Source of the DNA: Comamonadaceae bacterium
GTDB lineage: Bacteria; Pseudomonadota; Gammaproteobacteria; Burkholderiales; Burkholderiaceae_C
Assembly (NCBI GenBank): GCA_947455145.1
Contig: CANGME010000012.1
Coordinates: 59,679 to 123,678, forward strand
DNA length: 64,000 nt
Reading direction: 5' to 3'
In this document: positions 36,959-46,197 of the stretch, piece after piece
Layout: each line of letters begins with the position of its first letter
Numbering within the stretch: the first letter of the stretch is position 1
Position numbers and translations under genes: made by a program
Notes under the pieces: generated by a model
Database searches by the model: none
What the model saw: only the letters and a program-made list of their open reading frames with translations
Told to the model about the DNA's origin: nothing

Positions 36959-38664
36959 CCCTGCGCCCCCTCCACCAAAAACCGTACGCGCCGCACGCCA
37001 TTCCACTCGTCGGCGTCTAGCCGGAAGGCCAAGGTGACTTTGCGTGGGAGTTGCTCGGTGTGGCCGAACCAGATGGCGTCCACGGGTTGGCCTTGGTGTT
37101 TGAGTTTGAGGGAGAGGTGTTTCTCCCCCACCAGACGCTGCGAAATCACCTCGACCTCTTCGCTGAAGGTGGGCGGCGCAAAGCCCTGACCCCAGACCTC
37201 GCGGTGCAGGGTGTCCACCAGGTCGGCGCGTCGGTACTCGGGGGCCAGCGGGCCGTCGGTGTCGAGCCGACGTGTCAGGGTGGCGGCGTCTAACCATTCT
37301 TGGGCCACGTCGTTCAGGCCCTGCTCGAATTCGTCAAAGCTCTCCTCATTCACGGTGCAGCCCGCCGCCATCGCGTGGCCGCCAAAGCGCAGCAGCACGC
37401 CGGGGTGGCGCTTGGCCACCAAGTCTAGCGCGTCGCGCAGGTGAAATCCGGGAATGGAGCGGCCTGAGCCTTTGAGCTCGTGTTCTTTGCCGGGGGCCTG
37501 GCTGGCGGCAAACACGAAGGTGGGGCGGTGCAGCTTGTCCTTGATGCGCGAGGCCACGATGCCCACCACGCCTTCGTGAAAATCCGGGTCAAACACGCAA
37601 ATCGCTGGGGGCGGCTCGTCCCCCTCATCAAAAAGCGACTCGGCAATGGCAAAGGCCTGGTCGCGCATGTCGCCCTCAATCACGCGGCGCTCGCGATTGA
37701 TGCCGTCCAGCGTCTTGGCCAGTTCATCCGCGCGCGTGGCGTCATCGGTCAACAGGCATTCGATGCCCAGCGTCATGTCGGCCAAGCGGCCTGCGGCGTT
37801 GATGCGTGGGCCTAGGGCAAACCCGAAATCGAAGGTGGTGGCGACTGACGAGTTGCGTGCGGCTGCGGTGAACAGACTGGCCATGCCGGGTGGTAGCGCC
37901 CCGGCACGCACGCGCTTCAAGCCCTGAGCTACCAAGCGGCGGTTGTTGGCGTCGAGCTTGACGACGTCGGCCACGGTGCCTAGTGCGACTAGGGGCAGCA
38001 AGGCATCCAATTTCGGTTGATTGCTTGCATCAAACTTTCCCCGCTGGCGCAACTCTGCCCGCAGCGCCAGCAGCACGTAAAACATCACACCCACCCCGGC
38101 GATGGACTTGCTCTCAAACGTGCAACCGGGCTGGTTCGGGTTGACGATGACTTCGGCTTGTGGCAACTCTGCGCCGGGCAGGTGATGGTCCGTTACCAGC
38201 ACCTGCAGGCCCAACGCGCGCGCAGTGGCCACACCGGCCACGCTGGCAATGCCGTTGTCCACGGTGATCAGCACGTCGGCCCCGCTGTCTTTCACGCGTT
38301 GCGATATTGGCGGCGTCAGGCCGTAGCCGTCCACCACCCGGTCGGGCACGATGTAGCTCACATGGCGTGCGCCCAGCAGACGCAGGCCGCGAATGGCCAC
38401 AGCGCAGGCGGTTGCGCCATCGCAGTCGTAGTCGGCCACGATGCAGAGCTTCTTGTCTTGCGCTATGGCGTCGGCCAGCAGCACGGCAGCTGGGGTTGCG
38501 CCCAGTAGCCCTGAGGGCGGCAGCAGGCGCGCCAAGCCGTCGTCCAGCTCGTCTTTGCTCTGCACGCCGCGCGCGGCAAAGAGTTGCGCTAGCAGCGGGT
38601 GCACACCGGCTTGCTCAAGCGCCCAGGCGGCGCGGGGGGGGATGTCTCTTGCTATTATCTTCAT
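36955..38664 (-). CDS. recJ: Single-stranded-DNA-specific 5'-3' exonuclease RecJ
   Basis: A 569-aa DHH/DHHA1 phosphoesterase for recombination and mismatch repair. Motif I is VADYDCDGATAC (about 76), the DHH motif is VTDHHLPG, and the DHHA1 domain has RFGGHAMAAGCTV. A C-terminal OB-fold domain completes the usual length. The start overlaps the end of the upstream gene by 4 bp. The first bases of the gene (CTATTATCTTCATAGCTG on the plus strand) look like the edge of a dispersed repeat. Confidence 0.96.
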   Translation of the reverse strand: MKIIARDIPPRAAWALEQAGVHPLLAQLFAARGVQSKDELDDGLARLLPPSGLLGATPAAVLLADAIAQDKKLCIVADYDCDGATACAVAIRGLRLLGARHVSYIVPDRVVDGYGLTPPISQRVKDSGADVLITVDNGIASVAGVATARALGLQVLVTDHHLPGAELPQAEVIVNPNQPGCTFESKSIAGVGVMFYVLLALRAELRQRGKFDASNQPKLDALLPLVALGTVADVVKLDANNRRLVAQGLKRVRAGALPPGMASLFTAAARNSSVATTFDFGFALGPRINAAGRLADMTLGIECLLTDDATRADELAKTLDGINRERRVIEGDMRDQAFAIAESLFDEGDEPPPAICVFDPDFHEGVVGIVASRIKDKLHRPTFVFAASQAPGKEHELKGSGRSIPGFHLRDALDLVAKRHPGVLLRFGGHAMAAGCTVNEESFDEFEQGLNDVAQEWLDAATLTRRLDTDGPLAPEYRRADLVDTLHREVWGQGFAPPTFSEEVEVISQRLVGEKHLSLKLKHQGQPVDAIWFGHTEQLPRKVTLAFRLDADEWNGVRRVRFLVEGAQG

Positions 38665-39596
38665 AGCTGGTTACGCATAATTTCTATGGGCTTGGGGCCG
38701 AAAAGACTCATAATTTTGTGTACTAAAGAGCGCTTGGTAGCCGTGTAAGTCTGCGCGCTACGCTCACCGCACAGGGTAAGGGTGGCGCGCTCTGGTGGGC
38801 CGTCTTTTTCCACAACGTGAAGCAGATCAGCGAACACCGTTGCATCCAGTTGCGCCCAGGCCTGGCCCCAGCTGAGCCAGTCTTGTTGCAAGGCGGCGTG
38901 CATGAGTGGCAGGGGCATCAAGGGCGGTGTTGACGTGCTGATCGATGTTGTCAACACCCCGCTACCGCTAACCCAAAACGAGTTGACCGGATACGCCCCA
39001 CGCTCGGCACGTGCCTCATTCACCGGGTGCGTGTAGCACAGCATCTGCATCTCGTTTTGCAGTCGCCGCAACTGGGGATCAGAGGGCATCCAGGGTTTGA
39101 TGTCGCCCTGACCCACCACGCGCTCGGGTGATGCGGTGACCAGCGAGCGAAACACCTCGCCATGGGCCAGCCAGCGCTCAGGATTTTCATAAACCAGGGT
39201 GATGCCATCCTCTTCAAAGTAGGGCTGCATGGCGGCCAGCAGGGCGCGGGATTCGGCTTCGGTAAGCGCCAGCACCTGCGTCGGGTCCAGTGTGATCTGG
39301 GCCTGCCCCAAATTCCAGTGACAGGGCGTAATGAAGGCCCAAGCCTGCGTGTTCGCCTCAAGCCCGCTAGAGGCAGCCTGCCACGCCGCCAGCGGAATCT
39401 GCGGCCCGCTCGGCAAGCCCAAGGCCCGCGCCAGCACGCGCTCGTGCGGCAGGGTGGGGTTGCTTTCATCTGCCGTGTCTAAAGGAAGAGGTGACAGCCG
39501 AGCCAACAGTTGCGCCAGATGCGGTAACCGCAGCCCGCTCAGAACCTGCTGCGCGGCGGGGTCGCGGCAAACCGCGAAGGGAATCAAAACATGCAT
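38661..39596 (-). CDS. Phosphoglycerate mutase-like protein (Burkholderiales type)
   Basis: A 311-aa protein from the start MHVLIPFAVCRDPA; the frame extends 14 residues further. It resembles the proteins annotated as cofactor-independent phosphoglycerate mutase-like in Burkholderiales, with AWAFITPCHWNLGQ, WMPSDPQLRRLQNEMQM and PVNSFWVSGSG. I see no complete alkaline-phosphatase-superfamily metal site, so true mutase activity is doubtful. It is coupled to recJ (4-bp overlap) and divergent from lolC. Confidence 0.65.
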   Translation of the reverse strand: MHVLIPFAVCRDPAAQQVLSGLRLPHLAQLLARLSPLPLDTADESNPTLPHERVLARALGLPSGPQIPLAAWQAASSGLEANTQAWAFITPCHWNLGQAQITLDPTQVLALTEAESRALLAAMQPYFEEDGITLVYENPERWLAHGEVFRSLVTASPERVVGQGDIKPWMPSDPQLRRLQNEMQMLCYTHPVNEARAERGAYPVNSFWVSGSGVLTTSISTSTPPLMPLPLMHAALQQDWLSWGQAWAQLDATVFADLLHVVEKDGPPERATLTLCGERSAQTYTATKRSLVHKIMSLFGPKPIEIMRNQL

Positions 39597-39636
39597 GCCG
39601 CTATTGTCCGGGTTTATCTTCATGGACAATCCCCCC

Positions 39637-40893
39637 ATGCAAATCCCCTACGAACTCATTTTGGGCTGGCGCTACACGCGGGCCGGGCGGGCGACGCGGC
39701 GCAATGGCTTTATCTCTTTCATCTCGGGCGTGTCCATGCTGGGCATTGGCCTGGGCGTGGCGGCGCTCATCATCGTGTTGAGCGTGATGAACGGCTTTCA
39801 AAAAGAGGTGCGCGACCGTATGCTGGGCGTCGTCTCCCACATCGAAATTTTTGCACCCAACGGCGCGGCCCTGCCCGACGTGGCCCGCACACTGGCCGAG
39901 GCCCGGGCCAACCCTCAGGTCATCGGCGCGGCCCCCTTCATCGCCACGCAAGCCCTGCTGGCGCGGGGCGAGGACATGAAGGGCACCCTCGTGCGCGGCA
40001 TCGACCCCGCGCTGGAGCCTGAAGTCACAGAGTTGGCAGGCACGCTCAAAAACACGTCGTTAACGCGCCTCATCCCCGGTGAATTCGGCGTGGTACTGGG
40101 CAACGAGCTGGCCCGCTCACTGGGTGTGCGCGAGGGCGACAAAGTCACGCTGGTGGCCCCGAGCGGCCAAGTCACGCCCGCCGGTGTGGTGCCGCGCCTG
40201 AAGCAGATGACGGTGGTGGGCACATTTGATTCCGGCCACTATGAGTACGACTCGGCCCTGCTCATGATGCACACCGACGATGCGGCCAAAATCTTCCGGC
40301 TCGAAGGCCCCACCGGCATCCGCCTCAAGCTCAAAGACCTGCACCAGGCGCGCGAGGTGGGTGTCGAGCTTTCGCGCAGCCTGAGCGGCGACCTGTTGAT
40401 TCGCGACTGGACGCGGCAAAACCGCAACTGGTTTGCCGCCGTACAACTGGAAAAACGCATGCTCTTCATCATCCTCACCCTGATCGTGGCGGTGGCGGCC
40501 TTTAACTTGGTCTCCACGCTGGTGATGACGGTGACCGACAAGCGCGCCGACATCGCCATCCTGCGCACGCTGGGGGCCAGCCCGCGCAGCATCATGGGCA
40601 TCTTTGTGGTGCAGGGCGCGCTGGTGGGCGTCATCGGCACGCTGGCCGGGCTGGCGCTGGGCCTGCTGGTGGCCTTCAACATCGACGTCATCGTGCCCGC
40701 GTTGGAACAACTGCTGCACACCAGCTTTTTGCCACGCGACATCTACCTCATCAGCCGCATGCCAAGCGAGCCTCAAAGCGCCGACATCGTGCCCATCGCG
40801 CTGATCTCTTTGGCGCTGGCCTTCGCCGCCACCCTGTACCCCAGCTGGCACGCCAGCCGAGTCAACCCGGCGGAGGCGCTGCGCTATGAATGA
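39637..40893 (+). CDS. lolC: Lipoprotein-releasing ABC transporter permease LolC/LolE
   Basis: A 418-aa inner-membrane permease. An N-terminal helix ([30 protein letters not shown]), a large periplasmic MacB-like domain (about 55-265) and three C-terminal helices are seen; [21 protein letters not shown] is the coupling region. The start [18 protein letters not shown] is the conserved N-terminus (39622 is an alternative). With LolD it extracts outer-membrane lipoproteins. Only one permease gene is present, so it probably forms a homodimer. It overlaps lolD by 8 bp. Confidence 0.95.
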   Translation: MQIPYELILGWRYTRAGRATRRNGFISFISGVSMLGIGLGVAALIIVLSVMNGFQKEVRDRMLGVVSHIEIFAPNGAALPDVARTLAEARANPQVIGAAPFIATQALLARGEDMKGTLVRGIDPALEPEVTELAGTLKNTSLTRLIPGEFGVVLGNELARSLGVREGDKVTLVAPSGQVTPAGVVPRLKQMTVVGTFDSGHYEYDSALLMMHTDDAAKIFRLEGPTGIRLKLKDLHQAREVGVELSRSLSGDLLIRDWTRQNRNWFAAVQLEKRMLFIILTLIVAVAAFNLVSTLVMTVTDKRADIAILRTLGASPRSIMGIFVVQGALVGVIGTLAGLALGLLVAFNIDVIVPALEQLLHTSFLPRDIYLISRMPSEPQSADIVPIALISLALAFAATLYPSWHASRVNPAEALRYE

Positions 40894-41635
40894 ATTTAAC
40901 AGCCCCGTTCACCCTGAGCTTGTCGAAGGGATCGCGAAGGCTTCGACTGGCTCAGCCCGAACGGGCATCGTTCTCAATGCCCAAGGCCTGAGCAAACGCT
41001 TCCACGAAGGCCCGCTCGACGTCACCGTGTTGCAAGGCGTTGACCTGCAAGTGCACCGGGGCGAAACCGTGGCCATCGTCGGTGCCTCCGGCTCCGGCAA
41101 AAGCACACTGCTGCACCTGCTCGGCGGGCTAGACGCGCCCACGGGTGGAGCAGTACAGCTCATGGGCCAAGACCTGGCCACGTTGTCACCCGCACAGCAA
41201 GGCGTGCTGCGCAATCAGCACCTCGGCTTTGTCTATCAGTTTCACCACCTGCTACCCGAGTTCAGCGCGCAGGACAACGTTGCCATGCCACTTTGGATCA
41301 GGCGTCAAAGCCCCGCAGAGTGTGCGCAAGCAGCGACCAAAACGCTAGCGAGTGTGGGTCTGCAAGACCGCCTGCACCACCGCCCATCAGAACTCTCAGG
41401 CGGTGAACGCCAGCGCGTCGCTATCGCCCGTGCTCTGGTCACGCAACCCGCCTGCGTGCTGGCCGATGAGCCCACCGGCAACCTGGACCGCGTTACGGCT
41501 GACGGCGTGTTTATGTTGATGCTGCAACTCGCCCGCGATCAGGGCACCGCCTTCATAGTCGTCACGCACGACGAGTCGCTGGCGGCGCGTTGCGGGCGGC
41601 AGTTGAGGTTGGTGCAGGGGCGGCTGTCGGTTTAG
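40886..41635 (+). CDS. lolD: Lipoprotein-releasing ABC transporter ATPase LolD, with repeat-encoded N-terminus
   Basis: A 249-aa ABC ATPase: Walker [11 protein letters not shown]-loop [12 protein letters not shown] (the LolD-type signature), LSGGERQR, Walker [13 protein letters not shown] and VVTHDE. Residues about 6-27, including HPELVEG and [10 protein letters not shown], are encoded by a full copy of repeat family A. It is inserted between the start codon, which lies inside lolC, and the true beginning of the ATPase ([12 protein letters not shown]). Translation coupling with lolC is kept, but the mRNA hairpin lies right after the start codon. Confidence 0.95.
   Translation: MNEFNSPVHPELVEGIAKASTGSARTGIVLNAQGLSKRFHEGPLDVTVLQGVDLQVHRGETVAIVGASGSGKSTLLHLLGGLDAPTGGAVQLMGQDLATLSPAQQGVLRNQHLGFVYQFHHLLPEFSAQDNVAMPLWIRRQSPAECAQAATKTLASVGLQDRLHHRPSELSGGERQRVAIARALVTQPACVLADEPTGNLDRVTADGVFMLMLQLARDQGTAFIVVTHDESLAARCGRQLRLVQGRLSV
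40904..40965. repeat. Palindromic repeat family A, full copy, in frame at the lolD N-terminus
   Basis: The arms 40904-40930 (CCCGTTCACCCTGAGCTTG...) and 40939-40965 (...GGCTCAGCCCGAACGGG) surround an 8-bp spacer, ATCGCGAA. The size and spacer length are the same as in the copy at 16326-16387. Confidence 0.9.
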
Positions 41636-41703
41636 GGAGTGCTCTAACCTGAAGTATGCCAAGGTTGTCATGACTTCCAATGCTCTAACCGCCCAATTCA
41701 GCT

Positions 41704-42594
41704 CTACTTGATCCCCAACAAAGCTGCCGCATTGCCCCAGGCGATCCGATCTGCCGTCTCTTTTTGCAACTCACCCAACCATGTGCGGTAGCCTTGCATC
41801 AAGGCTTCATAAGACTGCCACCGTTGGTTGATCCAGGTGTCTGAGCCCAGCACGAATCGGGTGGGCATCTCTAGGAGCAAAGTGCGCCATTCGGGGCAGA
41901 GTTGGCCTGCCCCGCAGGTCAGGCCGGGGCGGTAAGACAGCTCGCCTGTGAGCAAGGGGTAGCGGCGCATCAACTCACGCACGCGCGCCACACTTACGCC
42001 GCCAATGCCTGTGTGGGCCCAGATCAATTTGGTTTTTTGACCTTTAGACGGCGTGTTGGCCATCAGCAGGTCAATGGCCGCATCGTCCACGTGAGCGAGC
42101 ACGGCCAGGCCTTTTTCATCGGCCAAGGCCATGAGTTTTTTAGCCACAGCGCCTTTGGCATTGGCGCTGTCGTAGAGGTGAAATTCTCCGATGCCCTTGT
42201 ACGGGCCTGCTGGTGTACCTTGTGCCAACTCCGTCAGAACCATGTCGTAAATGGTCTCGTCTTTGTACCAACTGTTGTAGTCCTCACGGTTGCGGTAGAG
42301 GCGCACAAAGGGCACGACTGTCACGCCTGCGACCTTGGTTTGGGTCGTGGCAGAGGCCAATGCTTTGGTGCCCTCATTGGGGCGTGAATTGGCGACGATG
42401 GCTTTGACGCCACTACTCTTCATACGGGCCAGCACATCGGACATGGGGTGCTCAGTCTGCGCTTCCAGGTTGTAGTGCAGGTGCGTGTCAAACAAGGGGC
42501 CAATGTAGTCAGCCGCATGTGTTGGTGCAGCGTACAACGCAATCAGCAGCGCAAGCCCGTGCGCCAGGGTGATGAGGGGGTGGGGTGTTGACAT
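41704..42594 (-). CDS. Exported amidohydrolase-family protein
   Basis: A 296-aa protein with a signal peptide (about 27 residues, cleavage after THA) and a metal-dependent TIM-barrel hydrolase domain. FDTHLHYN carries the HxH site, IGEFHLYD a Glu/His pair, [10 protein letters not shown] another His, and LGSDTW the late Asp. Distant to TatD and amidohydrolase-2 proteins. The substrate is unknown; the product is probably periplasmic. It seems monocistronic, convergent with lolD. Confidence 0.78.
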   Translation of the reverse strand: MSTPHPLITLAHGLALLIALYAAPTHAADYIGPLFDTHLHYNLEAQTEHPMSDVLARMKSSGVKAIVANSRPNEGTKALASATTQTKVAGVTVVPFVRLYRNREDYNSWYKDETIYDMVLTELAQGTPAGPYKGIGEFHLYDSANAKGAVAKKLMALADEKGLAVLAHVDDAAIDLLMANTPSKGQKTKLIWAHTGIGGVSVARVRELMRRYPLLTGELSYRPGLTCGAGQLCPEWRTLLLEMPTRFVLGSDTWINQRWQSYEALMQGYRTWLGELQKETADRIAWGNAAALLGIK

Positions 42595-42638
42595 GAAAAT
42601 TGGCCTTTTTCAGCGCGGGACGATTATCTTGATACAAC

Positions 42639-43529
42639 TCAGGCTTTGAGTCTAGGCTTGGATAAGCTCAGCACACCTGTCGCCAACGCCGTGCCCAGCA
42701 CAATCACCGCGCCAAACGCCCCCATGCTCAAGGTGAAGGCCTCACCCAGCAGCACACTGCCGTAGGCCACGCCAAACACGGGGACGAGAAAGGTGACGGT
42801 CACTGTGCGCGCTGGGCCCATGCGGGTGATGAGTCTGAAGAACAGGATGTAGGCTACGGCGGTGCAGAAAAGTGACAGTAGAAGAATAGCGATCCAGGCT
42901 TTGAATCCAGGCATTTGCGCAGGCAGCGTCATCAACGCAGGCACCAGCAACACCAAGCTGCCCCCCACCTGACTACCCGCTGCGTTGGCCATGGCGGGCG
43001 TGCCATCCAAATACTTCTTGGTGAAGCTCGCGGCAATGCCGTAGAGCAGGGTGGCCGTGAGGCAGGCCATCACTGCCAAGCCGGACATCGGGTCGGCCCC
43101 GTTGAATGTTGCCTTGTCCCACGCCAGCGCCGCCACGCCAACAAAGCCAATCACCAGGCCCAGAACGCGTGAGCCATTGGGCTTATCTCGCAGCCAAGCC
43201 CAAGCCACCAGCGCCCCCCACAGCGGCACGGTGGCGTTGAGGATGGCGCTCAAGCCGGTGTTGATGTGCAGCACCGCAAAGCAGTAAAGCGCAAAAGGCA
43301 GGCCGCTGTTGAGCACCCCCACCATCAGGATGGGCCCGAGCTTGACGCGCAGCGCGGGAATTTGTTTTTTCCAAAGAAGGATGGGCAACAAAAAAAGCGA
43401 CGCTAAAAACACGCGCAGAAATGCGGTGACAAACGGGCCAAACTCAGCAGCCCCCAGCTTCATCAGCAAGAAGGATGCGCCCCAGATGGCGGCAAGCAAG
43501 ACAAAGTCGATGGCAGTTCTTGGGGTCAT
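42639..43529 (-). CDS. EamA/DMT-family transporter
   Basis: A 296-aa protein with ten predicted helices in two EamA repeats, beginning FVLLAAIWGASFLLMKLGA. The GP..TVTFLVPVFGVAYGSVLLGE block in the second repeat is typical of the RhaT/YedA-like branch. It starts 11 bp after the ogt stop, so the two are probably co-transcribed. The substrate is not deducible. Confidence 0.85.
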   Translation of the reverse strand: MTPRTAIDFVLLAAIWGASFLLMKLGAAEFGPFVTAFLRVFLASLFLLPILLWKKQIPALRVKLGPILMVGVLNSGLPFALYCFAVLHINTGLSAILNATVPLWGALVAWAWLRDKPNGSRVLGLVIGFVGVAALAWDKATFNGADPMSGLAVMACLTATLLYGIAASFTKKYLDGTPAMANAAGSQVGGSLVLLVPALMTLPAQMPGFKAWIAILLLSLFCTAVAYILFFRLITRMGPARTVTVTFLVPVFGVAYGSVLLGEAFTLSMGAFGAVIVLGTALATGVLSLSKPRLKA

Positions 43530-43539
43530 GGATGGACAC

Positions 43540-44061
43540 TCACAACAAACACCCCTCTAATTGCAACAACGCCACCTTGCGCTCCAGCCCGCCCGCGTAG
43601 CCAGTGAGCGCGCCGTTGCTACCCACCACCCGGTGGCAGGGCACGATGATGCTGATGCGGTTGCGCCCGACCGCCGCGCCCACCGCGCGCGCGGCACTGG
43701 GGCGACCTACGCGCGCGGCCAGCGCGCCGTAACTCTCGGTCTGGCCGCGACTAATGTCCAACAGCGCATGCCACACGCTTTGCTGAAAGGCGGTGCCTAT
43801 GCTCAGGTCTAGCGGCAGATCAAAGTGCTGGCGATGACCGGCAAAGTAGTGGGTTAGCTGCTGGGCGGCTTGATCGAGCCAGGCTTGCGAAGCATCGGAG
43901 GCCACAGAAGCCACAGTAGGGGCTTGCAGCGCCCTATCGAGCGGGTAGTGCTTCTGGTTCACAAACCACACGCCACACAGGCCTAGTGGGCTGGCCGCCA
44001 GAAGCATAGGCCCCAGGGGTGAGGTGCTGGGTCGGGTTTGAATGTGGGCAGGTGTTTTCAT
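43540..44061 (-). CDS. ogt: Methylated-DNA-protein-cysteine methyltransferase (Ogt/AGT)
   Basis: A 173-aa suicide repair enzyme that removes methyl groups from O6-methylguanine. The active-site motif IIVPCHRVVGSNG contains the acceptor Cys; FQQSVWHALLDI and YGALAARVGRPSAARAVG (DNA-binding helix and Arg finger region) precede it. I use the ATG at 44061, with a GGAG site, because upstream codons in the frame to 44250 look random. It is co-directional with an EamA gene. Confidence 0.92.
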   Translation of the reverse strand: MKTPAHIQTRPSTSPLGPMLLAASPLGLCGVWFVNQKHYPLDRALQAPTVASVASDASQAWLDQAAQQLTHYFAGHRQHFDLPLDLSIGTAFQQSVWHALLDISRGQTESYGALAARVGRPSAARAVGAAVGRNRISIIVPCHRVVGSNGALTGYAGGLERKVALLQLEGCLL

Positions 44062-44265
44062 GAGAGTTGACTCCAGGCTCGTAGGGCAGCGTAGCTGCGC
44101 CGGCAGCGGGGTGAACGGTTTTAGCGTCATGCGGCCATGATATGACGGCGCATGGGTTGAGCTGGCCATTTTCGGACATGCCCTTGCCACACACTCGTTC
44201 ACATTGGAAGTACCATGTCGTTCCGATGGGATTGACTGTTCAGAAGCCACCCTAATTCAGCGATC

Positions 44266-44769
44266 ATGTCCCGCGAAGCATTGAATTTTCAAAAACGTAC
44301 AGTTGCCTTGATGAAGGGGGCGATAGTCGCCGCCGTGCTTGCTTGGGCCTTGCCCTCTGGTGCAGAGCTGGGTGGTGAACCCAGTCGCATGAAGCCCAAT
44401 GGGCAAAGTTTTATGCGTTCAGGTGGCCTAGCAAATCGTGCTGCACCTAGCAGCTATACGACCCAGGTGCAGCAGTTGGATACGGGAACCATCGTCAATG
44501 AATACATCACGACTGCCGGCGTGGTATTTGCGGTGAGCTGGGAAGGGCCCGTACTGCCGGATCTGAGTGTGTTGATGGGCAGTCATTTCAATTCGTTTCG
44601 GGCAAAGGCGGATGCCAGCCGCACCAAGCGAAACATTGGAACACCCTTGCACATAGACGATGGTTCATTGGTGGTGCATTCAGCAGGGCATCAGCGCGCT
44701 TTTTTCGGAAGTGCTTATGTTCCTGCACTGGTTCCATCCGGTCTCAATATTCGTGATGTCTTACCTTAA
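44266..44769 (+). CDS. DUF2844 domain protein, exported
   Basis: A 167-aa protein with a signal peptide (hydrophobic 17-30, cleavage after SGA) and the DUF2844 core: LDTGTIVNEYITTAGVVFAVSWEGP and VLPDLSVLMGSHF. The family is mostly confined to Burkholderiales and is nearly always followed by a DUF3443 gene, as here, with overlapping ends. The function is unknown. Confidence 0.85.
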   Translation: MSREALNFQKRTVALMKGAIVAAVLAWALPSGAELGGEPSRMKPNGQSFMRSGGLANRAAPSSYTTQVQQLDTGTIVNEYITTAGVVFAVSWEGPVLPDLSVLMGSHFNSFRAKADASRTKRNIGTPLHIDDGSLVVHSAGHQRAFFGSAYVPALVPSGLNIRDVLP

Positions 44770-46060
44770 TAATTTTGCAAATTTGAACAGGCTTGCTCGA
44801 CTCAATGTGGGCACTTTGATCTGCGCCTTTTTTCTGTGTTCTTGTGGTGGAGGTGGTGGTGGCGGAACTGATGGAGTTGGCAGCACCAGCAGCTCCGCTG
44901 TAGCACCCACTGTTGTCGGTGCCAGTGTGCCAGGCGCAAACCGAATTACGGTTGTTGCTGATTCTGGGCCTGCGGGGGCTTCGTACCAAATCAATCGCCT
45001 GTTTACGACGGTCACCGTATGCCAGCCCGGCACTGCAAATTGCACGTCCATTGACCATGTTCTGGTCGATACGGGATCTGTTGGCCTACGAATATTCCGC
45101 TCAGCAAGCACCGATGCCATGCCTAACCAAACCACGGCGGGTGGTTTTCCGCTCATGAACTGCGTCAAATTTTTGGACACCAGCTATGCCTGGGGCCCGG
45201 TCAAGTTGGCGTCCGTGAAATTAGGCGCTATGCAGGCCAGCAACATCCCGATTCAAGTGATTGCCGACCCCGCCTATCCTGCGGCGGCCCCCTGTGCCGG
45301 TGGAGGAGTCGCTATAACGAGCGCCATTGGCGGTGCCGCCAACTCGTTCGGCGCGAATGGGATATTGGGGCTTGGGCTATTTCAGGAAGATTGCGGGGCA
45401 ACATGTGCCGTCAATGGTGGGGGCGTGTACTTCGGATGCACCACAGCGGCGTGTACGGCGACGACCGCCAACCCAACATCGACATCGACACAAATCAAAA
45501 ACCCGGTCGTTAAGTTTGCAAGCGATTTCAACGGCCTGATGATTGATTTGCCTAGCGTGCCAGGCGCACTCGCAGCCAGCGTGACGGGCTCAATTTATTT
45601 TGGAGTGGGAACCCAATCCAACAACGACGCATCCAGCTTCACGCCTCTAACGGTGTCACCTTTCACTGGCTACGTCACCACCAGGCTACCGGGTCGGCTT
45701 GCTATGGCGCAAAGCTTTCTTGATACGGGTTCCACGGCACTCTTCTTTGATGATCCAACGCTAAGCACCTGTGCTGCACCCAACACCTGGGCGTATTGCC
45801 CAAGCTCGCCTAAGGAGTACACCAACGTCATCATTTCAGGCCGAAACGGCAAAACGAAGTCAGTCAATTCCACAGTGGCAAGCAGCACATTTGTGAATGG
45901 AACTTATGTCTACCAAAATCAGGCCGGATCGTCCGGATCATCCAACAGTTTTGGCTGGGGATTGCCGTTTTTCTTTGGCAGAAAGGTGTTCATTGGCATT
46001 GAAGGCTTCAACTTCACGGTAGGTGGGCAGGTTCTGGGTGGCCCGCTCTACGCGCTTTAG
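44756..46060 (+). CDS. DUF3443 domain lipoprotein
   Basis: A 434-aa protein with a lipoprotein signal (lipobox LCSC near residue 30) followed by a poly-Gly linker. The DUF3443 domain includes VDTGSVGLRIF, ANGILGLGLFQEDCG and LDTGSTALFF; the two DTGS motifs recall retropepsin/pepsin active sites. The start at 44756 lies 14 bp inside the DUF2844 gene, so translation is coupled. It is probably an outer-membrane or periplasmic partner of the DUF2844 protein. Confidence 0.87.
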   Translation: MSYLNNFANLNRLARLNVGTLICAFFLCSCGGGGGGGTDGVGSTSSSAVAPTVVGASVPGANRITVVADSGPAGASYQINRLFTTVTVCQPGTANCTSIDHVLVDTGSVGLRIFRSASTDAMPNQTTAGGFPLMNCVKFLDTSYAWGPVKLASVKLGAMQASNIPIQVIADPAYPAAAPCAGGGVAITSAIGGAANSFGANGILGLGLFQEDCGATCAVNGGGVYFGCTTAACTATTANPTSTSTQIKNPVVKFASDFNGLMIDLPSVPGALAASVTGSIYFGVGTQSNNDASSFTPLTVSPFTGYVTTRLPGRLAMAQSFLDTGSTALFFDDPTLSTCAAPNTWAYCPSSPKEYTNVIISGRNGKTKSVNSTVASSTFVNGTYVYQNQAGSSGSSNSFGWGLPFFFGRKVFIGIEGFNFTVGGQVLGGPLYAL

Positions 46061-46197
46061 AGCAGTTCCGTGTAGTTGATTTGGTGCGGTAGAAAAAAAC
46101 GACGGATTTTCTAATCCCTTCTTCGTCGATCTTTGCAAGAGTTTGGAATCTACAATCCCAGCATTGTTCGCCCATTCCTTATTCGCCAAAGATCAAT

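Noticed and set aside
41640..41690. Direct repeat TGCTCTAACC (41640 and 41681) as an insertion footprint
   Set aside because: Only 10 bp long, with no element between the copies; probably chance.
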